Assembly (NCBI RefSeq): GCF_018260405.1
Contig: NZ_JAGLBG010000006.1
Location: forward strand, 1-62,341
Source: Deinococcus sp.
Lineage (GTDB): Bacteria > Deinococcota > Deinococci > Deinococcales > Deinococcaceae
Direction: 5' to 3'
DNA: 62,341 nucleotides
Shown here: piece by piece, positions 10,459-18,920 of the stretch
Position numbering within the stretch: the stretch's first letter is position 1
How the letters are laid out: each line of letters begins with the position of its first letter
Position numbers and translations under genes: made by a program
The notes under the pieces: generated by a model
What the model saw: the letters and a program-made list of their open reading frames with translations, nothing else
The model's database searches: none
What the model was told of the DNA's origin: nothing

Positions 10459-11370
10459 ATGACGACTTCCCAGCTTCCCGATTCCTACCTGCTGCGCGGC
10501 ACGGCGGCGGGGCATACCCTGCGCCTGATCGCCATCGATTCTACCCAGGTCGTAGAGGAAGCCCGCCTGCGCCACGGCCTAAGCAAAACGGCTACGGCGG
10601 CGCTGGGCCGAACCCTCAGCGCCAGCGCCCTGCTCGCGGCGGTGCTGGGCAAAAAGACCGACAGTCGCGTAACCGTGCGGGTAGAAGGCGGCGGCAGCGT
10701 GGGCTGGATCGTGGCCGAGGGCAGCGTCGACGGGCACTTGCGCGGCTACGTGCGTGACCCTGGGGCCGACCTGCCGCTGCGTGCAAGCGACGGCAAGCTC
10801 GATGTGAGCGGCATCGTGGGCGTGGACGGTGAACTGGCGGTGACCCGGCTGCTCGACAACGGCGAACCCTACACCGGCAGCGTGCGGCTGCAAAGCGGCG
10901 AGATCGCCGAGGACGTCAGCTATTACCTGGGAGCCTCCGAACAGATTCCCAATGCCGTGCTGCTGGGCGTCTACGAGGAAGGCGGGCACGTGGCGCAGGC
11001 GGGCGGGCTGCTCATTCAGGCCATGCCGGGCGTCACCGATGAAACGCTGGCGCGACTGGAAGCGAACATCCGCGCCATGGGGATGCTGACCGACAACCTG
11101 CGCCGGGGCGGGCTGCTCGAAGCGGTCAACCGCGCGACCGAGGGGCTAGATGTGCAGCTGGCCCCGAACGCCCAGCCCGCCCGCTTTGTCTGCCGCTGCT
11201 CACGCGAAAAAGCCCTCGACAGTCTGAAGTTCTTTGACGCTGCCGAACGTCAGGAAATGATTAACGCGGGCGGACAGGAAGTGGCCTGCCACTGGTGCAG
11301 CGAGAAATACCAGATCACGCCCGCCGAAATTGCCGCCCTGGATGCCCCGGACATCCACGCCAGAGCCTAA
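10459..11370 (+). CDS. hslO: Hsp33 redox-regulated chaperone
   Basis: Holdase chaperone activated by oxidation. The 303-residue protein has the N-terminal Hsp33 fold and an intact C-terminal zinc redox switch, CRC at 245-247 and CHWC at 277-280. The start ATG is leaderless (TAAGAT six bases upstream). The TAA stop is immediately followed by a palindromic repeat that fills the whole 90-bp gap to the convergent phosphatase gene. An oxidative-stress chaperone fits the robust lifestyle of the likely host. Confidence 0.96.
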   Translation: MTTSQLPDSYLLRGTAAGHTLRLIAIDSTQVVEEARLRHGLSKTATAALGRTLSASALLAAVLGKKTDSRVTVRVEGGGSVGWIVAEGSVDGHLRGYVRDPGADLPLRASDGKLDVSGIVGVDGELAVTRLLDNGEPYTGSVRLQSGEIAEDVSYYLGASEQIPNAVLLGVYEEGGHVAQAGGLLIQAMPGVTDETLARLEANIRAMGMLTDNLRRGGLLEAVNRATEGLDVQLAPNAQPARFVCRCSREKALDSLKFFDAAERQEMINAGGQEVACHWCSEKYQITPAEIAALDAPDIHARA

Positions 11371-11461
11371 TACAGACTGCTGTGGAACCCGAAACTGCTG
11401 GATTCCATCCGACTTTCAAAGTTGCGTAGCCGAGCAAAGCGGTTGGGCAACAAACCCGTAT
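11370..11461. repeat. palindromic repeat filling the hslO / phosphatase gap
   Basis: The sequence begins ATACAGACTGC right at the hslO stop codon and ends CCCGTAT inside the phosphatase stop codon (TGA read on the other strand). The ends resemble the termini of the other dispersed repeats (ATACGGA(C/T)T). The element thus spans exactly the intergenic space between two convergent stops and may serve both as a terminator structure. Confidence 0.6.
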
Positions 11462-12351
11462 CAGAAGGCTCCATGCAGTTCAAACAGACCGTCAGGAACG
11501 CTTACCACTTCCTCTACCCCGTCCGTTCCCAGCCGGGCGATAAATCCGGCGTCGCTGAAGTAGGCCATCCCGCTGTCCATATCCAGGCAGCGCCCCCCCG
11601 CATAAGCAATCGGCGCAGTCGTCGGGGCATCAATGTTCTGTTCATTCTCGGCCAGCAGCAGGTGAACCGGGGTATGTCCGTGAACGATTCGGCTGCCGCC
11701 GACCGTCTGAAGCAGCCTGCTGGCAAGGGCTTCCCCCTGCACACGTGCGTAGTTCAGGCGGTCTACAAAAGCGTTGGCTAACGCTCCCCATTCGCCCGGC
11801 TCGGTGCTGCCCAGCAACTCGCGCATTTTGGCATTGATCTCGTCTACGGTTCGCCCCAGTTCCAGATAAAACAGCGAGTCGGCGTGAACTAAAAGCCACT
11901 CACCGGCGCGGGCCATCGCCGGACGGGCAGACAGCCAGGTGATGTCTGTTCCTTCAAGGCGCTCAAGGTCGTGGTGCTGCCCGCCGTTGCCCGCCCAGTA
12001 CTCGTAGAATCCGATGCGGTCGGTCGGGTCGATCCGGCGAAAGCGGCTGGCGGCCAGGAACATGACCTCATGGTTTCCGACCAGCGCCGTCACCTGGCCC
12101 CCGGCACGCTCGGCCTCGTTCTCTAGCCGCTGCACCAGCCGGATCACCCCGATTCCGTCCGGGCCACGGTCCAGGTAGTCCCCCAGAAAGATCAGGTGAG
12201 CCTCCTGACCAGTCCAGTGGCCCTCACGGTCAATCAGCCCGGCCACCATCAGCAGGGCGTGCAGCTTGTCATGTGCGCCGTGAACGTCACCGACCACCCA
12301 CAACGCGCTCAAGTGCTCCCTACCAGACGACTCAGGAGACAAAAGGGCCAA
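11461..12351 (-). CDS. calcineurin-like metallophosphoesterase
   Basis: A phosphatase of the PPP/ApaH-like superfamily. Metal-binding motifs are complete: GDVHG (Asp22, His24), GDYLDRG (Asp58), GNHE (Asn93, His94), and the late histidines LLVHAD and VHGHTP. Likely substrates are phosphoproteins or dinucleoside polyphosphates; the sequence does not decide. The start is uncertain: the frame opens at a TTG (12351), but a TTG at 12312 sits close behind GGGAG, and family members usually begin just before the GDVHG strand. Confidence 0.85.
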   Translation of the reverse strand: MALLSPESSGREHLSALWVVGDVHGAHDKLHALLMVAGLIDREGHWTGQEAHLIFLGDYLDRGPDGIGVIRLVQRLENEAERAGGQVTALVGNHEVMFLAASRFRRIDPTDRIGFYEYWAGNGGQHHDLERLEGTDITWLSARPAMARAGEWLLVHADSLFYLELGRTVDEINAKMRELLGSTEPGEWGALANAFVDRLNYARVQGEALASRLLQTVGGSRIVHGHTPVHLLLAENEQNIDAPTTAPIAYAGGRCLDMDSGMAYFSDAGFIARLGTDGVEEVVSVPDGLFELHGAF

Positions 12352-12478
12352 AGGTCGTCACCGGGACAGCAGAACTGAAACACGCCTAGTAGTTTAAGCG
12401 CCGTACCTGACAGATTTGTTCTGTCACGGGGAAAGTGTCATGGGAGTCATGGGAAAGGTGTGACCGCAGGGCTTTACC

Positions 12479-13243
12479 TCAGCCGTCCTGGTCTTCTTCC
12501 GCAGGCGCATCAGCAGAAGTTGCGCCGCTGTTTTCAGTGCCCTGCACAGGCTCAGGCGGACTCGGCGGCAAAGTGCGCCAGGTCGTCATACGCTCGGTGA
12601 TGTCTTGCTGTATCCGGCGCACATTACCTTCAAGGTTCGCGCGGGCCGCGTCGAGTTCATGGCGCAGGCGCATGATTTCCTCCACGCCCGCCAGATTCAC
12701 GCCGAGTTCCTGGGTCAGGCGGCGAATCTCACGCAGGTGTTCTATGTCGCGCTCGCTGTAAAGCCGCGTCTTGCCACTGCTGCGCCCTGGCCGAATCAGT
12801 TCCTTGCGCTCATAGAGCCGCAGGGTTTGCGGGTGCATGTCAACCAGTTCTGCCGCAATAGAAATCACGTACACGGGGCGGTCTTTAGGGTCTACCCGCT
12901 CCTCGGAAGACGGCAGCGCCCGTGGCTGGGCCTTCTGGCGCAGTTCGTCCTCGATCCGTTCGGTCTCGGCCTCGAAGTCGCCCTGAAGGTCGTCGAGTTC
13001 GTGTTGCAGGCGCATCACTTCCTCGACACCCGCCAGATTCACGCCAAGTTCCTGGGTCAGGCGGCGAATCTCGCGCAGGTGCTCTATGTCGCGCTCACTG
13101 TAAAGCCGCGTCTTGCCACCGCTGCGCCCTGGCCGAATAAGCTCCTTGCGCTCATAGAGCCGCAGGGTCTGCGGGTGCATGTCAACCAGTTCTGCCGCAA
13201 CGGAGATCACGTAGACAGGGCGGTGCTTAGCGTCGGACGGCAT
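12479..13243 (-). CDS. hspR: tandem-duplicated MerR-type heat-shock repressor (HspR-like)
   Basis: The 254-residue protein contains two MerR/HspR DNA-binding modules. Residues 8-84 and 122-198 are the same 77-residue block (wing-HTH with HPQTLRLYERKEL, then KTRLYSERDIEHLREIRRL) with only four substitutions, and the DNA is also highly similar (13222-12992 versus 12880-12650). Each block is followed by a short coiled-coil linker; the C-terminus is an acidic, Pro-rich tail. HspR normally is one module acting as a dimer. The ATG has TATACT (13254-13259, minus strand) ten bases upstream inside a HAIR-like operator, indicating autoregulation. Confidence 0.88.
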   Translation of the reverse strand: MPSDAKHRPVYVISVAAELVDMHPQTLRLYERKELIRPGRSGGKTRLYSERDIEHLREIRRLTQELGVNLAGVEEVMRLQHELDDLQGDFEAETERIEDELRQKAQPRALPSSEERVDPKDRPVYVISIAAELVDMHPQTLRLYERKELIRPGRSSGKTRLYSERDIEHLREIRRLTQELGVNLAGVEEIMRLRHELDAARANLEGNVRRIQQDITERMTTWRTLPPSPPEPVQGTENSGATSADAPAEEDQDG

Positions 13244-13249
13244 ACCTTG

Positions 13250-13270
13250 CTTGAGTATACTACAGTCAAG
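13250..13270. promoter_or_regulatory. HAIR-type HspR operator overlapping the hspR promoter
   Basis: CTTGAGT-N7-AGTCAAG, one mismatch from the published HAIR consensus CTTGAGT-N7-ACTCAAG. It lies seven bases upstream of the hspR ATG (13243) and contains the -10 box TATACT on the minus strand, so binding would block RNA polymerase. It is the best direct evidence that the duplicated MerR protein is HspR and controls itself. Confidence 0.8.
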
Positions 13271-13616
13271 GTTTATGACAGCTCAACCTGCGCTTCCTCG
13301 GACAGACCACTCCAGCCTTCCGAACGGTTACGTCGCGCCGGAGCCAGGACTGAGCGCAAGGCAGGCTAGGCGACATCTAGAGCAGAACGTCGTGGACGCT
13401 AGTACCGGCACCCACTTCCTTGCGCCGCCAGACCGAAGCCGCCCCGGTGGCCTCGTAGAGCTGCTTGCAAAGCGGGTTTAGGCGCTTTTCCCAGACCCGC
13501 GTCACTGGAGCCAACCGCTCCTGATGAGTTTGCACTACAGTCAGCGACCGGGCAGGAGCAACCACGCACAACACTGAACGACCCGCAGGGCAATCAGTAA
13601 GGGCAACCAGTAAGGG
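13271..13616. other. 346-bp intergenic region, no gene recognised
   Basis: Frames in this stretch lack ribosome sites and recognisable products. Bases 13447-13510 match a short dispersed sequence (CTCGTAGAGCTGC... CCCAGACCCGCGT) that recurs at 58131-58190, so part of the gap is repeat-derived. Confidence 0.5.
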
Positions 13617-14240
13617 TCAGTCCAGCACTGTAATTCCGGCCTCCGCGACGCGCCGCTTTACGTCCCGCACACCTTCCCCATTCATCCGCATGACAAAGCG
13701 GCGTTTGCCCTCGGCCCCGCCATACGTGGCCACGCTGATGATGTTGCTGGGCAAGATGGCGTGTGTGGCCTGCTCCAGACTGCCCGGCACATCCGGCATT
13801 TCGATGCTCAGGCGCTGGCCACCCTCATGCATTCCCAGAATTCCAGTAAAGGCGCTCAGAATGTCACGCGTCGTGATGATTCCGGTCAGCCGTCCTGCGC
13901 GGTCGAGCACCGGCATCCCACCGATCCGGCGATCCAGCATCCTGACCGCGCCGTCTTCCATGAACTCATCTTCGCAAGCCGTGATCACCGGACGGGCCAT
14001 AATTTCAGACACGGCCAGCTTGCTAAGCAGATAATTAAGTTCCCACACGCTTAGAGTCGTGGCCTTGCTGGGCATGGCATCTTTCAGGTCTTTGCGGGTC
14101 ACAATGCCGACCAACTCGTGACCACTCATAACGGGCAGGCGGCGAAATCCCCCACCTTTGACGATCTTGAGGGCCTCCATGACTGGCGTATCAGGCGAAA
14201 CAGTCTGCGGATCAGGCGTCATCCAGTCACGTATCAGCAT
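13617..14240 (-). CDS. CBS-domain pair plus ACT domain protein (AcuB-like)
   Basis: 207 residues: two CBS motifs (about 1-60 and 75-135; MLIRDWMTPDPQTVSPDTPV, then VSEIMARPVITACEDEFMEDG) form an adenine-nucleotide-sensing Bateman module, followed by an ACT-like domain (about 140-205; LSIEMPDVPGSLEQATHAI). This matches AcuB-type regulators, whose ligands are poorly known. The ATG at 14240 is leaderless: TAGACT (14247-14252) six bases upstream. It stands alone. Confidence 0.85.
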   Translation of the reverse strand: MLIRDWMTPDPQTVSPDTPVMEALKIVKGGGFRRLPVMSGHELVGIVTRKDLKDAMPSKATTLSVWELNYLLSKLAVSEIMARPVITACEDEFMEDGAVRMLDRRIGGMPVLDRAGRLTGIITTRDILSAFTGILGMHEGGQRLSIEMPDVPGSLEQATHAILPSNIISVATYGGAEGKRRFVMRMNGEGVRDVKRRVAEAGITVLD

Positions 14241-14318
14241 AGGCAGAGTCTAGGACACAGCGGCCCGCCGGAATTCTGGCACTCGGATGATAGGAAACTG
14301 GCGGGGGTAGAGCAGGTC

Positions 14319-14453
14319 ATACGGATTCCGATTGATTTGGTGCAGTTCCGAATCAATCCGAGCGGATGCGAGTAGGAACAACATACGGGTTTCGCGGTAT
14401 GGAGCCGCAGGCGGTGTCTTCCCGACTGTGGCGGAATTTAGCGGAATCCGTAT
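14319..14453 (+). repeat. 135-bp palindromic-ended dispersed repeat, copy A
   Basis: Begins ATACGGATTCCG and ends CGGAATCCGTAT, a 12-bp perfect terminal inverted repeat. As far as I can read, it is identical over all 135 bp to 27770-27904, and a diverged inverted copy lies at 19061-19195. It has internal palindromes such as GGTTTCGCGGTATGGAGCCGC and GATTGATTTGG...CCGAATCAATC. It belongs to the small intergenic repeat class of Deinococcus. Confidence 0.9.
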
Positions 14454-14632
14454 CAGAGGGTGTTTGAACCCCGACCGAAGGGAGAAGCCAGAGGTGGTGG
14501 CCGGGGGAAGTGTAGGCCGTCTGGGTGCCTTTCCCGGACGACCGGAACTGTACCCGCCAGCCCCTTAAGAGATGTAGAGACTCTTGGCTGAGCTTCATTC
14601 GGCTCAGAAATCAGCATGGTAGCTTAGCCCTC

Positions 14633-15121
14633 ATGAAGATGAATGCCAAGGCGCTCGCGCCCATTGCTCTGATCACCGCATTTGGTCTCGGAACCCTTGC
14701 TCCCCACGCCCAGACGCCCCCCCAGAAAGTCGGCTTCGTGAATGTGGATACCCTGTTCGCCGCGCACCCCGCCGACAAGGATGTTAAAACCCTGCAAACC
14801 AAATTCCAGGGCGAACTGGCCGATCTCGACAGCAAGATCAAGGCCATTGATGCCAAGGGTGCCGCCGCCACCGCTAGTGAAAAAGACAGCCGCAAGACCA
14901 TGGTGGACACCTACAACGCCAAGCTCAAGGACTACGACACTCAGATGAAGGCCAAGGCTGGCCCCGTCGAAACCTCGGTGGACAATGCCATCGGCGCTTA
15001 CGCCAAAGCCAACGGCTTCAGCATCATCATGGACCGCTCGGTGGCCCAGCAAAGCGGCCTGGTGGTCTACGCCGACACCAGCACCGATGTTACCGAGGGC
15101 GTCAAGAAAAACGTCAAGTAA
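14633..15121 (+). CDS. OmpH/Skp-family periplasmic chaperone, first copy
   Basis: 162 residues: a signal peptide (ALAPIALITAFGLGTLAPHAQ), then a Skp-like core starting KVGFVNVDTLFAAHP, a charged alpha-helical arm (about 50-110), and the C-terminal FSIIMDRSVAQQSGLVVYAD strand. Skp proteins hold unfolded outer-membrane proteins, which fits the outer membrane of Deinococcus. The start at 14633 is leaderless: TAGCTT (14620-14625) seven bases before. A second ATG two codons later is possible. It is paired with a paralogue 91 bp downstream, with a hairpin between them. Confidence 0.88.
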   Translation: MKMNAKALAPIALITAFGLGTLAPHAQTPPQKVGFVNVDTLFAAHPADKDVKTLQTKFQGELADLDSKIKAIDAKGAAATASEKDSRKTMVDTYNAKLKDYDTQMKAKAGPVETSVDNAIGAYAKANGFSIIMDRSVAQQSGLVVYADTSTDVTEGVKKNVK

Positions 15122-15158
15122 AGCCTGACCGGGGCCAGTGCCCTAGCCTAGCTTTTGC

Positions 15159-15187
15159 GCCCCCGTGCCTGCTGCGGGGGCTTTCAT
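15159..15187 (+). terminator. terminator or attenuator between the two ompH-like genes
   Basis: GCCCCCG and CGGGGGC form a 7-bp GC stem with a nine-base loop, followed by TTTCATTT. It would reduce but may not stop transcription into the second gene, which has its own ribosome site. Confidence 0.65.
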
Positions 15188-15212
15188 TTGAATCTGCCGA
15201 AAGGAAAAATCG

Positions 15213-15683
15213 ATGAACCGTATCCTGCTTCTCCTGCCTCTGGCGCTGCTTGCCACCGTCCCCCACGCCGCTCCTACACTGAACCGTCTGGGTTTTGTCA
15301 ATGTCGAGAAGTTGGTCGCCAGTGTTCCGGGCAGCACCAACTACCTGAACCTGCGTAAAAAGGTCAATACCGACCTGGGGAAGCGTCAGGCCACTCTTCA
15401 GACCCTGATGAACAGATACGCCAGTACCCGCAAAGCCGCCGACCAGCAGGCCGCCATCAAAGCGCAGAAGGATTTTCTGGCCGCCCAGAAGACTTCACAG
15501 ACACAGCTCGCGGGCGCCTTTAAGCCCCTGGCGACCAAGATCAATAGCGCCATTGCAACGGCAGCAAAAAAGAACGGCTTTACCATCGTGGTAGACCAGC
15601 AGGTCGCCGCCCGAACCCACCTGTTCGTGTACGCTAACCCGAACAGCGACCTGACGGCGGCGGCCATTAAGGCCATTAAGTAA
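15213..15683 (+). CDS. OmpH/Skp-family periplasmic chaperone, second copy
   Basis: 156 residues with a signal peptide (MNRILLLLPLALLATVPHAA), the Skp core opening NRLGFVNVEKLVASVPG, a long basic helical arm rich in Lys/Gln/Ala, and a closing strand (FTIVVDQQVAARTHLFVYA). It is a diverged paralogue of the gene just upstream, probably from tandem duplication; the two might form mixed trimers. Its ribosome site GAAAGGA precedes ATG normally, unlike the leaderless first copy. The TAA stop runs straight into a 35-bp mini palindromic repeat. Confidence 0.88.
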   Translation: MNRILLLLPLALLATVPHAAPTLNRLGFVNVEKLVASVPGSTNYLNLRKKVNTDLGKRQATLQTLMNRYASTRKAADQQAAIKAQKDFLAAQKTSQTQLAGAFKPLATKINSAIATAAKKNGFTIVVDQQVAARTHLFVYANPNSDLTAAAIKAIK

Positions 15684-15717
15684 TACGGACTGCCGCTCCA
15701 CACCGCCCAATCCGTAT
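15683..15717 (+). repeat. 35-bp mini version of the palindromic repeat
   Basis: Begins ATACGGACTGCCG and ends CCAATCCGTAT; only the termini of the larger repeats remain. It overlaps the last base of the second ompH stop codon. Confidence 0.6.
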
Positions 15718-15746
15718 CAGCCGCCCTAAAACTAAAAGCACTGTAA

Positions 15747-15782
15747 AACGCCCACCTTCCAGCAGGCTGGAAGGTGGGCGTT
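15747..15782 (+). terminator. very strong hairpin downstream of the ompH pair
   Basis: AACGCCCACCTTCCAGC and its exact complement GCTGGAAGGTGGGCGTT are separated by two bases, a near-continuous 36-bp palindrome. There is no long T tract after it, so it may act as a transcript-end stabiliser or bidirectional terminator. Confidence 0.7.
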
Positions 15783-16044
15783 GTCGTCTAGTAGCTTCTT
15801 TTGGCCTTCTCGTTGCACTCGGGCCAAAGGTAAAAGCTAGAGCTGCTTGTGTCTAAGTTCAGTGGATTGAACATTGCGAGCTTCCGAAACAGCACCGAAA
15901 CCTTTCGAGTCTCAGTGCTATATGACGGTTCTCGCTTCGCCTGGTGGTTCTGATTAGGTTTGCTCCTACTTGCCCTGCTGGGGGAAAGCGGGGATTCGGG
16001 GCGGCCCGACCCCACTTTCGCAAAATGCTCTAACTTCGTTGTCC
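15783..16044. other. intergenic region, no gene recognised
   Basis: Contains no credible ORF. The end (CGCAAAATGCTCTAA, 16020-16034) equals the right terminus of the 141-bp MITE, so a truncated MITE end lies here just past the stress-protein gene stop. Confidence 0.5.
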
Positions 16045-16641
16045 TTAGTGGCCGTGGCCGCTGCGCTCGCTTTGAAGTTCGCCAGTGCCGGTAGCGTCGT
16101 CAAGTTTGACCGCTCCGCTGCGGCGCATGATGCTCAGGGCCTCGTCAGTGCGGGCGCCGCTTGGGTCACGGGCAATCAAGAGCACGTAACCACTCTTGAG
16201 ACCGTTGTAAAACTTTTCGGCCTGTGCCGCTGGAACGCCCATGCTGCGCAACAGCTTGACATAGTCACCGTGATCGCTGCCCGCCAGAGCGCCGAACAGC
16301 CCACCAAGCGCCAGTCCGCCAATGCCGCCGAACAGCATGCCGTAAAGTCCGCCATCCGAGAAAATACGGGTGTCAGGGATAATTTTAAGCAGCAGCCAGA
16401 TAGGAACCGTCAGAACCAGCCCGGCCAGCAGCCCCATGAACGCCCCTTTGATGGTGCCGCCAGACCCCGCAGGCGCTCCCGCCTCAGGACTGATGCCTGT
16501 GGCCTGAGCAAAGTCGTTTTCGGCCACGACATCATTCAGAGCAAACCCCAGGTGATCGCGCTCGAAGCCGCGAGCTTGCAGGTTTTGCAGAGCGACTTGC
16601 GCCTGCTGAACATTGGGAAACAGACCGACGACGCTTTCCAT
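16045..16641 (-). CDS. general-stress-protein-17M-like membrane-associated protein
   Basis: 198 residues. The N-terminal about 50 residues (VVGLFPNVQQAQVALQNLQARGF) match the GSP17M/YflT-type fold. They are followed by two glycine-rich hydrophobic segments (about 63-85 and 98-118, FGGIGGLALGGLFGALAG), a feature of membrane-linked members. The C-terminal part (YVLLIARDPSGARTDEALSIMRRSGA) is a typical second copy of the same alpha/beta motif. Function is unknown; the family is stress-induced in other bacteria. Confidence 0.75.
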   Translation of the reverse strand: MESVVGLFPNVQQAQVALQNLQARGFERDHLGFALNDVVAENDFAQATGISPEAGAPAGSGGTIKGAFMGLLAGLVLTVPIWLLLKIIPDTRIFSDGGLYGMLFGGIGGLALGGLFGALAGSDHGDYVKLLRSMGVPAAQAEKFYNGLKSGYVLLIARDPSGARTDEALSIMRRSGAVKLDDATGTGELQSERSGHGH

Positions 16642-16796
16642 ACCCTAAGTTTTTATCATGGGGAACACCGCTTTGGCGAGGGACAAAGAGGGCGGGTGCC
16701 CATACGGATTCCGGGTGGTCAACGAAACAGACGGCAAGGCCGTACTTATTCGGGGCAACATTCCTGCGGCGCAGTCAGGCCCGTATACTCTGAGTT

Positions 16797-17771
16797 ATGA
16801 CGCGCGTGCCCGATCTCGTTTTGCCTGACGCCGCGTTCGACGCGCAACTGCGCGAGGTACTGCACTCCCGCGTCGAATTTATCGAGCTGATCGGTGAAGA
16901 CTTGGTCACAGCAGGCGGCAAACGCACCCGGCCCCTGATCGCGCTGCTGGCTGCCCAGGCGCTCGGCGCGGCGCTCGGCCAGGCGGTCTGGCCCGAGGTG
17001 GTGCGCCTCGCGGCGTGTGTCGAACTGCTGCACTCGGCCAGCCTGCTGCACGACGACCTGATCGACGATTCCGATACCCGGCGCGGGCATCAGACGGCCT
17101 TTAAGCGCTTTGGCAACGTGGTCAGCGTGATGAGCGGCGACTTTATGCTGGCGCGGCTGCTGACGCTGCTTTCACAGATGCCCGGCAGCCAGCCGCTGAC
17201 CCGCGCCTTCGGGGAAACCGCCAGCGTAATTTGTGAAGGTGAAGTGCTGCAATTTCAGGTGGCGGCTTACGGCGACTATTCGCTAGAAAACTACTGGACG
17301 GTCATTCACGGCAAGACGGCGGCCCTGGTCGAGCTGGCCGCCAGTGCCCCGGCCATGTTGCTGGGCACGCCTCCCGAGCAGCAGACGGCCCTGGCAACGT
17401 TCGGACGTGAGTACGGCATGGCCTTTCAGATTCAAGACGACCTGCTGGACCTGATGGGCACCGAAGAAGCGCTGGGCAAACCGGTGGGCAGCGACCTGCA
17501 CGAAGGCAAGGCGACTTACCCGGTGCTGCTGTTGCTGGAGGGGCCGCACGGTGACGAGGTGCGCCACATTCTGGAACGGCAGGCGGCGCAAGAAGGCGAC
17601 GTGCAGCGCATTCGTATTCTGGCCACGCAGAGCGAAGCCGCCACCCGCAGCCGCAACGAGATTCGCCGCCGCGCCGCCCTCGCCAGCGACGCGCTACTGG
17701 CCCTGCCGGAAAGCCCAGCCCGCGACGCCCTGGCCGCCCTGGCCCGCCGCGAGCTGGAACGCGATCACTGA
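16797..17771 (+). CDS. trans-polyprenyl diphosphate synthase
   Basis: Elongates isoprenoid diphosphates with IPP, probably to make the menaquinone side chain. The 324-residue protein has the first Asp-rich motif DDLIDDSDTRRG (about 86) and the second DDLLDLMG (about 214), both intact, plus GGKRTRPLIALL near the N-terminus. The residues before the first Asp motif are small or bulky in a way typical of long-chain synthases, but product length cannot be fixed here. The start is leaderless: TATACT (16784-16789) seven bases before ATG. The TGA stop runs into a repeat (TGATACAAACT). Confidence 0.92.
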   Translation: MTRVPDLVLPDAAFDAQLREVLHSRVEFIELIGEDLVTAGGKRTRPLIALLAAQALGAALGQAVWPEVVRLAACVELLHSASLLHDDLIDDSDTRRGHQTAFKRFGNVVSVMSGDFMLARLLTLLSQMPGSQPLTRAFGETASVICEGEVLQFQVAAYGDYSLENYWTVIHGKTAALVELAASAPAMLLGTPPEQQTALATFGREYGMAFQIQDDLLDLMGTEEALGKPVGSDLHEGKATYPVLLLLEGPHGDEVRHILERQAAQEGDVQRIRILATQSEAATRSRNEIRRRAALASDALLALPESPARDALAALARRELERDH

Positions 17772-18021
17772 TACAAACTCCGGTTAGAGCAGTTCTGCGA
17801 ATGATGGCACGTCGGGAAAACACTGGCGCCCCTTCATTCTACGTCCTGCTCTTTTTACCATCTTTTTGCAAACTGCTCTAAGTGGGTTGCCAAAACCGTT
17901 CAAGTCGGGCGGACTCGTAGAGCTGCGCCGCAGAGCGAGTCGGAGCAAAGAGAACTGTCGGGCATAGAATTGCCACCTGACAAGACGCCGGGTTGTTAAC
18001 GCAACAGACGGCAGTCCGTAT
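17771..18021 (-). repeat. palindromic repeat interrupted by a MITE
   Basis: The outer element starts ATACAAACTCCGG at the synthase stop codon and ends GGCAGTCCGTAT; read on the minus strand it resembles the repeats at 37632 and 62102. Bases 17784-17881 are a MITE insertion (TTAGAGCAGTTCTGCG ... AAACTGCTCTAA), a 98-bp short form lacking the internal hairpin. Removing it and one TA rejoins the outer repeat, so the MITE transposed into it. Confidence 0.75.
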
Positions 18022-18123
18022 GAATCACCCGCGCCGCATGGCCTGCGGTCATCTAAATTGACTGCAACAGTCTGGAAGTGGGGCTTCATGTACCGCTAAC
18101 ACTTGGCCCTATAAGCTGAAGCT

Positions 18124-18867
18124 ATGAAGTCTGCCGCCCTTATCACTGCCCTGCTAGTCGCTGGTCTGGCTCTCGCCGCCCAGCCCTCCCTCAATGCGCC
18201 CGGTGTGGTGACCCACGGCCCGCGCACCGTCAAGCAGGTGGCCCTGACCTTCGACGCGGACATGACCCCTGGCATGAAACAGGAACTAAAAGATGGCCGC
18301 GTCAAGAACTTTTACAACAGGGAAGTGATCGAAGTCCTGACCTCGACCAATACCCCGGCCACCATCTTTATGACCGGAATGTGGGCCGAGGTCTATCCGA
18401 AGCAGGCCCGGGCGATTGCCGCCAACCCGCTGTTTGAGGTCGAAAATCACAGTTACGACCACCCTGGTTTCTCACAGCCCTGCTATGGGCTGCCGGGCGT
18501 GGCGCAGGCCACCAAACTCGGCAATATGCTCAGATCGAGCAAAGCTATTGAAACCATCACCCAGGTCACTCCCAAATATTTCCGCTTTCCGGGCGGCTGC
18601 GCCGAGGCCAGCGACGTGAAACTGGCCGAAAAAGCAGGCATGAAAGTCATTCACTGGGACGTAATCGGCGGCGACGTAAACCAGCCCAACGCCCGCGCCA
18701 TTGTGCAGCAGACGCTTTCGCAGGTGCAGCCCGGCAGCATCATCGTGCTGCATATCAGTCGCGGCCATGCCCCGGCCACCGGCGCGGCCCTGCCTGCCAT
18801 TATCGCGGGCCTCAAGGCCAAGAGCCTGACTCCAGTGACGCTCAATACGCTGTTTTCCAGCAAATAA
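18124..18867 (+). CDS. secreted polysaccharide deacetylase (NodB domain)
   Basis: 247 residues with a signal peptide (SAALITALLVAGLALAAQ). The NodB motifs are TFDAD at 42-46 (motif 1, usually TFDDG; the metal and catalytic Asp44/Asp46 are kept) and HSYDHP at 109-114 (motif 2, metal-binding histidines), followed by YFRFPGGCAEASD (motif 3) and a late H in IIVLHISRGH. It likely removes acetyl groups from peptidoglycan or an exopolysaccharide. The start is leaderless: TAAGCT (18112-18117) six bases before ATG. A strong terminator follows. Confidence 0.9.
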   Translation: MKSAALITALLVAGLALAAQPSLNAPGVVTHGPRTVKQVALTFDADMTPGMKQELKDGRVKNFYNREVIEVLTSTNTPATIFMTGMWAEVYPKQARAIAANPLFEVENHSYDHPGFSQPCYGLPGVAQATKLGNMLRSSKAIETITQVTPKYFRFPGGCAEASDVKLAEKAGMKVIHWDVIGGDVNQPNARAIVQQTLSQVQPGSIIVLHISRGHAPATGAALPAIIAGLKAKSLTPVTLNTLFSSK

Positions 18868-18876
18868 AAGCCAGTC

Positions 18877-18915
18877 AAAAAGGCCGCCCCTGCTAAGTGC
18901 ATGAGGTGGCCTTTT
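18877..18915 (+). terminator. Rho-independent terminator of the deacetylase gene
   Basis: AAAAAGGCC(GCCCC) pairs with (GAGGT)GGCCTTTTT, followed by CCG; a classic A-stem-T form that can work in both directions. Confidence 0.8.
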
Positions 18916-18920
18916 TCCGC

